Shown piece after piece: positions 46,088 through 56,295 of a DNA stretch of 64,000 bases; the first letter of the stretch is position 1, and each line of letters starts with the position of its first letter. The translations under genes and the position numbers were made by a program. The DNA is from Mortierella sp. BCC40632. Lineage: Eukaryota; Mortierellomycota; Mortierellomycetes; Mortierellales; Mortierellaceae. The stretch is from positions 1,541,501 through 1,605,500 of the forward strand of contig WAEK01000009.1 of the NCBI GenBank assembly GCA_011634665.1. The letters run 5' to 3'. The notes under the pieces are model-generated. The model ran no database searches, was not told where the DNA came from, and was given only the letters and a program-made list of their open reading frames with translations.

Positions 46088-47932
46088 TTAGCTTTGTTGA
46101 GATGCCCCATCGTTTGTCCCTGTCAGTGAAGTGCTTTTGAAAGTGGGCTGTATTAACATGAGTGGAGTGGCTGCATCGTCAGAGTTACCACCAAGCATCT
46201 GTGAATGGGCAATGGTGGATCCCTCCACTACCAATGGTAATGCTGAGGCTTTCAACAACATAGGGGTGAGGCCGCCTGTCTTTGGCGAGACCTCTTTGGC
46301 CACTGCCCAATACAAAGAGTTCGTGAACTCTCGAGGGAGCAACCAAAATGTCAGCCCCCAGAGAACCGCTGCAAGGACTATCCCTCCAATCACGACAACA
46401 ATGAGCCATAGAGGTATCTCGAATCCTGGCTGAAGAGCCATGCTATCATAGGTGATATAGAGCCGCTCTTGATGATAGCTTATCAAGAAGTTTTGTCCGA
46501 GACTGGCCAACGTATGAGCAGCAATCGTGGACGCGTTTTGGAGTCTAGCCACTGAGTATTCATACCCATTATCTGCTCCCAGTGGGGTCGGATGGGTGAT
46601 ACGGACATAGTTGGTGTTTCCCCCGCTGTCTCCAACCAAAAAGGACTTGGTGCTCTCTGACCACACCTGTGGGGATGCAAATACTGCTGCAATACTAAGA
46701 TACATACAAACAACAGAATGCGCATCTATAAAGTCACTATCGTTGCCATGGCATATCAGGATCAATGTCTGGTCGTCAAGAAGCCGCGCGTGTCCAACGA
46801 TGGTAAGGTTTGATAGGACTTTGTTGTCGATCGAGTTTTGCATGTCCTGGAATGGTTCTGTCCAGATACCCAGGGTCGCCCGAGTAAAATTGGTAAATTC
46901 AGTCATGTTGTGCACACTAAAACGGAAAGCGGTTGCTGCCAGGGACAGGATCCGTTCTCCGTTGCTGACACATTTGGACATGGTTGTTTTTGGCCAGGAA
47001 GTGAGTCCCTCGTTGGAGGCGGACCGGGTGTCGAGATCGGTGATCTGACAGAATCCGATTGCATCGCCGAGGCTCACGGAGATATCGTATGTCATCTCTT
47101 TTATATCTGAGTCGAATCGCTCGATTGGAACAACGATGCTGATGTGTTTGTTAGCGACAGAGACGATGGCCTTTTGTTTATCGGTGTTGTACGAATACGA
47201 TCCAGAGATTCGGGCTGAAAGCGTCGCACATCCGTCCTGAGGCGCAGTTTGGTTCGTAGACCACTCGAAGAACCTCTTGACTGTCACTTTGTGGCACTCG
47301 TTCTGGTAAGGGAATGTCTTGGGAATATACACTCTTCCAGGCTCTGCGTCGGGGATCAGGTTCGTGTTGTTGATGGTCGACATAATAACATCAGAGACCG
47401 AAGATCCCGGATAATGAACTGCATTCATGAGAGGGTAGTCTCTCCAGCCCATGGCGATAAATGACGGACTCACTGTTGCATTCAACAAAGAGGTCCGGAT
47501 ATCGTAAGGTTCTTGAGAAAGGTGGATAAAGAGAGAGGCGCCATTGTGGACAAGACTGGTGGCGATGGTGGCTACTATTACAGCCAATAGGACAAAGGTT
47601 GTTGAAGAAGGAACGTGCGAGACAGAGTTGAAGAGAGTACTAAGCATCTCAACATAGCCCGATTGTCGAATCCAACGAATACTGTTTGCATAGCTGTCGC
47701 CATACCGAGAGTAGATGGAGATCAAGGCACCCAAGGCACCCATGAGTAGGAATTGAAAGACGGTGAGGCACGCATTGACGACAAAGATGGACCAAGGGAG
47801 GAACATGGTGGGATTGATGCAATGTCGATGGACAGAAAAGTTTTCGACGCGGCCTCGTGAATCGCCATGGTATTTAGCTTGAGGAGGAAGCAGTAAAAAA
47901 AAGAGAACGAATGAGAGAAGAAATAGCAGCAT
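46088..47932 (-). CDS. Membrane protein with large glycosylated lumenal/extracellular domain, function unknown
   Basis: Single exon, 614 aa, with an ATG at 47932. I do not recognise the family. Hydrophobic segments: residues 3-17 (LFLLSFVLFFLLLPP), about 44-72 (LPWSIFVVNACLTVFQFLLM and on), about 108-130 (TTFVLLAVIVATIATSLV) and about 533-556 (LWLIVVVIGGIVLAAVLWGL). The roughly 400-residue loop between the third and fourth segments has several N-glycosylation sequons (such as NAT, NNT, NQT, NMT, NFT, NLT, NAS) and a few cysteines, so it probably faces outside or the ER lumen. The C-terminal 60 residues are cytosolic and Ser/Thr-rich. The first segment may belong to an extended start; M43 (MFLPW) is an alternative initiator. 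The absence of introns is unusual in this window. Confidence 0.78.
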   Translation of the reverse strand: MLLFLLSFVLFFLLLPPQAKYHGDSRGRVENFSVHRHCINPTMFLPWSIFVVNACLTVFQFLLMGALGALISIYSRYGDSYANSIRWIRQSGYVEMLSTLFNSVSHVPSSTTFVLLAVIVATIATSLVHNGASLFIHLSQEPYDIRTSLLNATVSPSFIAMGWRDYPLMNAVHYPGSSVSDVIMSTINNTNLIPDAEPGRVYIPKTFPYQNECHKVTVKRFFEWSTNQTAPQDGCATLSARISGSYSYNTDKQKAIVSVANKHISIVVPIERFDSDIKEMTYDISVSLGDAIGFCQITDLDTRSASNEGLTSWPKTTMSKCVSNGERILSLAATAFRFSVHNMTEFTNFTRATLGIWTEPFQDMQNSIDNKVLSNLTIVGHARLLDDQTLILICHGNDSDFIDAHSVVCMYLSIAAVFASPQVWSESTKSFLVGDSGGNTNYVRITHPTPLGADNGYEYSVARLQNASTIAAHTLASLGQNFLISYHQERLYITYDSMALQPGFEIPLWLIVVVIGGIVLAAVLWGLTFWLLPREFTNSLYWAVAKEVSPKTGGLTPMLLKASALPLVVEGSTIAHSQMLGGNSDDAATPLMLIQPTFKSTSLTGTNDGASQQS

Positions 47933-47988
47933 TAGGGCGTCAAAAGGCTCACGATGCAGTTGTAACTCCGCAATCTTCGTTGAAGCCT

Positions 47989-48027
<39 letters not shown>

Positions 48028-48457
48028 TTCTCTCTCTGTCCCTCTCTCTGCTCCTTTCTTGCGCTGATAGGGTTTCCAGGAGTCGGGAATGTGTTGTCGC
48101 TGATCAGGGTCTGGATCCTTGGGGAGGGTGAGCTGCCCCAATACCGCTTCTGATGCTGTGCTCGCGGTATATTCAGGGCTTTGAACGAGACCAAAAGTTT
48201 TTATCAATAGTATCTTTGTTAAGGGACAGGGAGGCAGTCGACGACGATGCGTATCTATTTTGGGCTTCCTCCCCCCTTACCGTCATCGGTACAAAGCTAC
48301 GTTACTTGGTCAGCAAATCTCCTGCTGTCGCTAAAGATTCCAAACGACACTCCACGTGCTCCACCAGCCAAAGCGCTTCGTTTTCCATTCCATTTGTTGC
48401 TGCTTTTTTTTTTTTAATAATGACCAAGGGTCTACATTACACTATTTTGTTGTTTTT

Positions 48458-48501
<44 letters not shown>
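47933..48501. other. Intergenic region with CT and T tracts
   Basis: Holds a CT tract (about 47990-48042) immediately upstream of the membrane protein gene and a 41-base T run (48460-48500) that ends one base before the stop codon of the next minus-strand gene. No gene is supported. Confidence 0.65.
48460..48500. repeat. 41-base T homopolymer (A41 in the sense of the adjoining gene)
   Basis: Uninterrupted T run on the plus strand. In the sense of the minus-strand gene it is an A run starting one base after the TAG stop codon (stop at 48504-48502). Confidence 0.9.
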
Positions 48502-48503
<2 letters not shown>

Positions 48504-51500
48504 ATGTTCCTTTAGAGTTGCCTTCACTTGCACCTGCACCGCCTCGTCGCGCACTAACAAGCCTGCTCAAGCTCCCAAATGTTCCACTAATTGTCTTTTG
48601 ACGCCTCTTCACTTTGGATACCGGCGTTGAGCTCACCACCAGCGTCGTATCAGGAGTCTTCTCTGCTGTAGATGTCAGATCTTGATTTCCGCTCGTCAAC
48701 CCTTGCGTCTCCGACTTCAGAAGACTTAAAGCATTCTCACCTTGGATAATGGTCCAACCTTCATCACTATCGTGGACGTCTCGTTGAGCAGTGCTTGGAG
48801 AGACACTACTAATGGGATGATAGCCGCTGTGTGTTGGACCTCCCTCGAAAACCATCCGCACCGGCTGCTCCTCCACCTGACTTCTACCCCATTGAATTTG
48901 ATCACCAGTAAGGGCAACGACGCGACTCGGCGCCGGCAGATGCGATTGTTGTTGTTGCAGTGGCTGTGCTGATGATTGTTGTTGCTGTTGCAGTGGCGAC
49001 AACCGTTGCTCTCTCCCTCCAACAATCGAATCCTCATCTGACGTGTCCTTGATCAAAATCTCTTCTTCCTCAACAACAAGCACATGGTCCTCCCATGTTG
49101 TCCAATTTGAAGAAAGTCGGGCCATACTTCTACCATAAGGCAAAGAGTTTCGTTTCAACGCCCGGACCCTGGCTGCCATCGCCTCTGCAACAGCAGCATC
49201 TCGCTCTGCGGCCGATAACGAGCCACCATTGGAAGAGGAAGTAGAGGAGGTCGAACAATGACTCTTCTCGCGAGATTCGGATTTCGACCGCGTCCTTGGA
49301 ACCATGGCGGGGCGCATACTAGATCGCACTCCGATCCGTCCACTCTGACTATCCTGGTCCACTTCATAGACTCCTTTCTCAGAAATTAAGCTCGGGTGAC
49401 TGGCAGGTGGTGGGCGGTCTACTCCCTCTCCATTATAGGACTGCCTCCGGGACAAAGACCCTACACTATTCAAAGTAGACTGAGAATGCTTTCGCCATGG
49501 TGGCAGGGACAGTGACCGGAGTCCATTCACGTCCACCTCATCCGAGCCAACAACACCAGAAGTTGAGGCCCTTGAGATGGCCATTGCGTCCGGCATTGAC
49601 CGGGATGGACGGTTCGGTAAGGGTGGCAAGATGGAGGACGTTCCACTATTATATCGACCTCCTGCTACCCGAGGCGACATGGTTCCACCCATCGCCGTCG
49701 TTGCTGACACAGTTGCTCTCAAATCAGGTGTAGAAACACCAACAATGCCCAACACACCATGAATTGACCTCTGTGAGTCTAGAGTCAAGGTGGAAGACCC
49801 CACTCCCGTCAAAGTCATGATTGGCTTCCGGGCATGGTATTCCTCCTCAAAGGCTGAGACTAGATTCTCGAAGGCCCGGACCCCGGCCTCTCGTTCCCGC
49901 TCTTGCTCTCGGTCCATGGCAGAGGCAACAACGTTTGTCGTCAGAGTCTGCTGCGAACCCATCATCATGGCAGAGGCTGTGCCTGAAGCGTTAGTTGCTG
50001 AAGGAGTCATGGCGGCCATTGGCGATGACGATAGGGACAAGGCCATCCCTGCAGCAATCGAGTTTCGTTTCCGAACACGATCATTTACAGGAAGGTGTCC
50101 ATCTGTCGACATTGAGGCAGATCCTTGAATGGAGGACTGGAGTGGAGTGGAGTGGAGCTGGGTTTGGGGGCGATGAGGCATGGTCTGAGAAGGATAACCA
50201 GAAGCCAGACCTTGCCCTCCTTGGAGCGAGAGGTCGAAATAAGAATGAGCAGATCCATGAATACCAGAGCTATCCTGTCGAGGTCGGAAAACCAAAGGTG
50301 CAAGCGTATCCAACAATGACCGTCGTTTCCGTGCACGGACCGTAATATCTTCATGGATCCTATCTCTATTGTCACCGGGTCCACTACCAAGGGCAGGGCT
50401 GCGGCTCTCGGAGAGAGGTGACATGTTTGGGTGAGGTCCTGTTGTCCCGACAGTCATCTCTATGGCGGCAGTAGCGCGTGGGGTACCATAGATATCACTC
50501 TTAGATCGAAGGTGACTTTGTGCAGCCACAGAACGCTTTGCCAATGACAATGTCGAAGGTAATGAACCAGAGGCAGCACCCGAGCTGTTGCCTGAAATCA
50601 CTCCTGCTAAGAACGCCGTAGCCACCTTTGCAGCCTGCTGTTGCTGAGATAGCGGTGGTACTGGTCGCTGTTGTGGAGGTGGGGTCTGACGTTGTTGCTG
50701 TACAACCGAGACTTCGTAATCCAGCAAGGCGTCCACTGAATCCAAGATGGCCCGAATCACTTTTTGACTCTGCGTCGGCAAGAGTTCCACCAAGTCATTG
50801 TACTTTTGACCCTGTGGCTTCACAAAAAAGTCGTAGAGGTGCCAAGGAATCCATTGGTCTGGGCCTGCAGAGAGTGTACAAGCGAGCAGGTCCAAAAGCC
50901 CTTCCATTGAGAGAGGATTAAGAATCGCGTCTGTTGCCTGACTGATCAAGAGCTTCGACTGAGATTTTTTGCTCCGGAGTTTGGAAGGAGGGAGTGAGTG
51001 TGGATGACCTTGTTCATTGAATTGCGACAGTGACCTCGATTGATGTGATGGGTGGACCAGAGACAAGGATTCAGATTGAGAATCGAGTGCGTAAAGAGAC
51101 CCAGAATTGCCCCTAGTGCCAGAGTGAGATTGATGTACAGAATTGGACCGTCGTGGAGCAATCATTGAACCTGTAGGGTCATGACCACCGTGGGTAGCTA
51201 CAGCTGAGGCCGCACTGTCCAGAAGAGGAAACGGACGGGCATGGATGGATCGTTGCGAAGCATGGTGGTAGTAAATCCCTGACTCGTTACCCAATCCTGT
51301 CTGAGAGCCCCCATGTACTGTAGCATCATACCCAGTTTCGTCCGCTGCAGTTATGGCCGAGTGGGCGACTTGGAGAAGAGCCTGAAGGGTTTTTTGAACA
51401 GAATCCATTGCATCGCTGGCTTCAGTAGCTGGTTCTGGACAAGGGCTGGGTGTCAAGGTAGGGAAGGTAAACCGACTCTGTTTCTTCTTTTCGGGTTTTT

Positions 51501-53704
51501 TGGAGGGTTGCAAAGTAGGGGGTGTTGGTGGGGTGAGTGAGATGGGCCTTTCATTATTGTTTGTCTTGAACCCTTCATTACCTTCCTGAATCGATATTTG
51601 CTGCATATGAGCTAGAAGAGGAAAATATGGTCACAAGGGACCGGGCTCATTAGTAACTTGGGAAAAAGGTGTTTGCTTCTGAAATACATGTTAAAATTTT
51701 CCTGCCAGGTTCCTCTCTCGAAATGACAAAGCACAAACCTCGTCGTTTGATTTCATTGCAACAAGACACAATCGCCCATTTAAACTGGTCCATGTTCAGG
51801 ACCTCTGTCTTGGATTTTGTGATTGTTTTGTGATTCTTATCTTCTTCGCGTTGTCCATGTTTAAAGGAGTCCTGTGGGTCGACGGTTGCTCCTCCTCCAT
51901 TTCCTCCGCCATTTCCATTCCCGCTACCATTACCACCATTGCCTCCACTACTATTGTTCCCACGACCTGATATGGGTGACCATGGGGACCGGGGTGTGTT
52001 TGGGCTTTGGGCAGAGGGCGATAGCGTTGCGCCAGCAACCATCTTAGCCAAACCCGACGTCATCAATGCCGTTGGCATAAAGGACCGACGTCGTGGCTGC
52101 TTTGGAGGGAGCGGAGGTGGAATTGAAGTTTGTTGTGCTTGTTGAGTCTGCGGTTGGGACGACGGTAGTGGTGGCCGGGACAAGGGTTTGAGTTGAGGTG
52201 GAGATGGAGGCAAGAGCGGAGGTTGAGACTGAGGTTGGGGCTGATCTCGCGGTGGGTGATTCAGTAGATCCTGGGGTATATGCGAGGAGAGCCCGCCTCC
52301 GGTTCTCGAGGCCATGTCTTGGTGAATGGTTGGTAGAGCCTTGTCCTGGGAAAAAGTCATTAATGGCGATGACTGGAGTCTATTTGTCGTTGCCCCTGTT
52401 GTTGCTGTTGCTGTTGTTGTCATTACTCGCTCCCGACCATTCAATGAAGGTGATGTGGCGATACTGGTACGGCTCTGATTGATATTATGGCTATTAGTAC
52501 TACTATTGTTCCTGCGCGAACCCATGATGGGTGAGGTCGTAAAGGTCGCAACGGCGGCTTCCTGGGTCGCCAGCATTTTTGTTTTTAAGTATGGTACAGG
52601 GTTTGAGAGCCGCTTCTTCCGGACACGTTCACCTGGTTTCGGTTCCTGAACCTGGGCGGCTGTTGCTGGCGGTGGCGGCGGGAGTTGTTGTTGTTGTTGT
52701 TGAAGGTAGTAAAGACTTTGAGTACCGTTTCCAGTGGCGTGACCTTTGTCCCCACTGGTGAGCTCGAGCTGTTGTGGATGATAAAGTGGAAACTCCTGTG
52801 AAACCTTTGTGTGTCCTGGATGTTCCTGGACCGGGAAAGGCAAAGATGGTACAGCGATAGTCGGTTGTCCACCAATGGATCGACGCCGACTCGAGAACGA
52901 GAAGAATGACCAGGACAGACGTTTGTTGGCAATTGGAGTACCGCCGTCCGTAGGGAGGTCGATGCCGTTGTTGTTACTGGGGCCGTTGCTGTGACCGTTG
53001 CTGAGACTGCCGTTACTGTTACTGATGCTCTTGTTGTAACTTTCGTAGTACCCAATGCTGCCCTCCTGGAAGTTCTTTGTAGCCTTGCGAGGTCCTGGAC
53101 CAGCGACAAATCCAGGGGTGGTGGTCGGCAAGGCAGCCGTGGTGGTGGTAATAGCTGGTATGTTGGCGGGTATTTGCGAAGGAATGGAGTGCCGAGGTAC
53201 GGTCTCCAGGTCCTTCGAATTCAGTTGACTGTACAGAAAAAGGAAAGGGGCTCGACCTCGATCTCGCTCAATCAGAGATACCGGTCTCGTTCCAGGATGA
53301 GAAGGTCTTTCCTCTTGTTCTTCTATAAGTTTGCTCAGAGCCTTGGAGTGACGAAAAACCGTGGCGGTTGTGGCGGCGGGTAATTGCGATGGAGTCTCGG
53401 TGTTAGGTGGGTCGTAAAAGTGAGGGGGAGGATGGGCAGTTAAAGAGTCGGTCTCAGTGCGAGGCACGGGGTGAAGGGATAGGGGTGAGCTCGAGAGAGT
53501 CTGAACAGGGGCCTCAGATGAGAGCGGTCGTGGTTGCTCCGGTGGAGTTACGGATGCTAAGAGAGAGACGGGGCAAGGTCAGGACAGGACCAAGGGTATG
53601 TTAGGATGGATGGGAGTAAGGACGCTGGGGAGAGAGGGAGGAGGGGGGGGGGGATGAGGTGAGCGAGAGTGGGAAGAGAAAGAGCGTGTGTGGGAGAGGG
53701 AGAA

Positions 53705-53798
<94 letters not shown>

Positions 53799-56295
53799 AA
53801 CGAGCGCTGCAAAAGCAGTGCATAATGCAAGAAGAAAAGAAGAAAGGTGGTCCGATGCATGGCGATGACAACAAAATGCAGTTCGTCTTGTGACTTGTGT
53901 CTCTCTTTCTCGCTCTATTCTTTCCCCTCCAATCCCCATCCACCTCTCTCTCTCCCTCTCTCTCTCTCTCCCGCTTAACAAACGAATCTCAGACTGTACC
54001 TGAAACGGACACGCTGTGGTCCACCGCCGTCTCATGCGATACACGCACGCGAGGCCGCAGAGGGTGTTGGAATGTAAAGAGACTGCCAAGTCCCGGCACC
54101 GAAGGCTGTGTAGGCTCCTGTGGTGAGACAGGTGAACTGGTTGCACTTGAGGTGACCTCAAATGGCTCGGATGGATATGTGCCAAACGATTGAATAGATG
54201 GGACACTGACAAAGGGGGGTCTATCGAAACCAAAGAAATGACTCGATTGTTGCGAGGGGCTGCTGACAGGTATGGGCTGGGTGGAGTGATTCTGGTTATG
54301 AAACCAACGCAGATGATAGTCAGGGTCAGGGTCAGACCTTTCGTCTCTATCGCCAGGAAAAGTCTTTTGATAGTGTGGGCACCACGAGTAGTTAGTGGAA
54401 AAGGACTGCGAACTCTGACTTTGGCGATGGTGCTTCCTGCCACTTGTCAGAAAAAAGCTGGGCACAGGCGAGACGGCTCGCTGTTTTCCCTTGTCGAATT
54501 TTGCGTGTTTGTTTCTAAAGCTGTGTGTAAGATCGACTTTGGTGGTCCTCTTTCTGTTGGCTCGTTGTTTTCGAAAGATCTCCAGTCGTGGACTAACACG
54601 GCCACTACACCAAACCTCGTCCCTGTCTCTTTCCCTCACTCCAGAGTAGTCTCTCAGTGCACTGTTGGGGAAGCGAAACCAAGAGAGAGGTGAATGTGTC
54701 GATGTAGTACGGCTGCGACCCTGACGTTGTGGGTGGTAACAATGGGAGCTGAGCCTAGAGTGAGCACTGGTCTGTGTGGTCGAAAGAGTGTTTGGGTGAG
54801 ACGAGTAGTGCAGAGAGGTGAGTGAAGCGGATGGAGTGCTGGAGAAGGACGAAAGACTTGGATGTACTGGAGTCTGGCAGACGCAGGCTAAGAAACGGAT
54901 ACGCTGCAAAAGACGAGGGAAGCGAAAGAGGAGACTCTTGCGCCGAAGTGAAGGTGGCGATAGTGGTTGTGGGAGTCGCTGTTGTTGTTGTTGCTGGTGT
55001 TGCAACTGCTGCCTCGTCGGCCCTGTGGGCAGTCGGCGCGGTCGTGGAGGGGGAAAGGCGATCTGAGCGTCAAGGGGGTGACCCTGCGGGTCGAGCGAGT
55101 AGAATGGGAAGGAATGGGCGTGCTTGTGTGGCTGGAAGGGCCTCGGATGACGAACACGATGCGCGGGGGCAGCTGCAGCTGCACTCACTAAAGGAGACGA
55201 ATGAAGACGGGCAGGCAGGGCACGGATCGATCGATCACGAAGGTGGAGCTGTCGACGCCGCTGAAGAAGAGAAGGAGAGACAGATAAGGACACAGGTGCA
55301 GGTGCAGGTGTAGGTGCAGGTGCAGGTGCGAGTGTGGGTTCGGTGATAGGTAGATGGGCAGGAGAAGGTGGTTCGTATGGAGAAGAGAAATGCGAGAATG
55401 AATATGCAGAGAGAGTCGAAGCTGGGGTCGAGACCGAGGATAGGAATGAAGATGCACAGCCGATTGGCACAGTGGTGGAAAGGTTGCGATGTCTTTTGCG
55501 CTGATTGCGGGGACGAGAGAGATGCTCCTGCAGGGTATCGAGGCGAGCAAGTGCCTGTGGGTGACTCTGTTGGAACTGCTCCTGCGCGAGGGTCCTGAGA
55601 GATCGACGAACGCGGTTGTTGCGCTCAGCAGCCCGAGAAGGATAGGTGAGGACGGTGTCGGGGGTGAAGTAGCTATCTCTCGGATGGAAGTCGAGTCTAG
55701 GGATGGGGAGACTGGGCAGTGAGTCGCTGTCGAGCCACGGGTCGAAGTCAGGATCGGGAACACTACCAGCACTATCGTCGTGGAGCTGCTGTGGATAGAG
55801 ATGGGATGGTCGGTGCGGGTGCAAGAGTGGAGGAGGGGGAGGAGAGAGAGAAGGAGGTGGAGAGAAAGATAGAGAAGAAGGAAAGGGCAGAGAGACGGGA
55901 GGAGGAAGAGAAAGAGGAGGGAGAGGCTGCGACAAAGCAAGAGTTGGTGAGCAGAGCGGAACAAAATTGAGCGGGCGGGGAGGTGGCGGCGGGGGGTACT
56001 GGGGGAAAGGCAGCGATGACGGGGACGACGACGTCCCAGGCGACGACGACAGCGTCAGTGACAGCGAAGACGAGAGCACCAGCGGAGGGAGTGGCAGCGG
56101 TGGCAGTGGTGGCGACTCGTCCCATGCGGCTACCACGAAGACCTCGGGCCTTGCAAGCGAGTGTTGTTGCGGTAGCGGCGGCAGTGGTTTGCTGACATGG
56201 CGAGCCTCGACCTGGGTGGGGCGCTGTGCTTGCGGCTGTCCTTGTGCCGACAGTTGCATCCGTGTGTCCATGGATTGTTTGAGCACATACACCAT
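48502..56295 (-). CDS. Very large disordered protein with possible Msb1/Mug8 RhoGAP-like domain
   Basis: Exons on the minus strand: 56295-54000, 53556-51739, 51611-48502 (7224 nt, 2407 aa). Both splice joints keep the frame open between long ORFs. Most of the protein is low-complexity: Pro/Ser/Leu-rich in exon 1 (many PPLP and SPP runs), Ser/Asn/Gln-rich in exons 2 and 3. The only ordered-looking parts are DQFKWAIVSCCNEIKRRG (about 1354-1371, at the exon 2-3 joint) and a segment at about 1600-1675 with PLSMEGLLDLLACTL, WIPWHLYDFFVKP and KVIRAILDSVDALLDYEV. These resemble the start and the 'LPWSLY' core of the fungal Msb1/Mug8 RhoGAP-like domain, split here by a 220-residue Ser-rich insertion. 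Msb1 proteins act in Cdc42/Rho polarity signalling. The ATG chosen follows an in-frame stop at 56358; exon 1 could instead be spliced to an upstream exon at 56346. The function is tentative. Confidence 0.65.
53708..53798. repeat. GA dinucleotide microsatellite (about 45 units) inside an intron
   Basis: Uninterrupted GA run on the plus strand, CT in the sense of the host gene. It lies in the first intron (53557-53999) of the large disordered protein gene. Confidence 0.95.

Noticed and set aside
54818..56195. Plus-strand open frames of 70-170 codons opposite the disordered-protein gene
   Set aside because: They overlap the minus-strand exon 1, have biased composition mirroring Pro-rich codons, and carry no domain.
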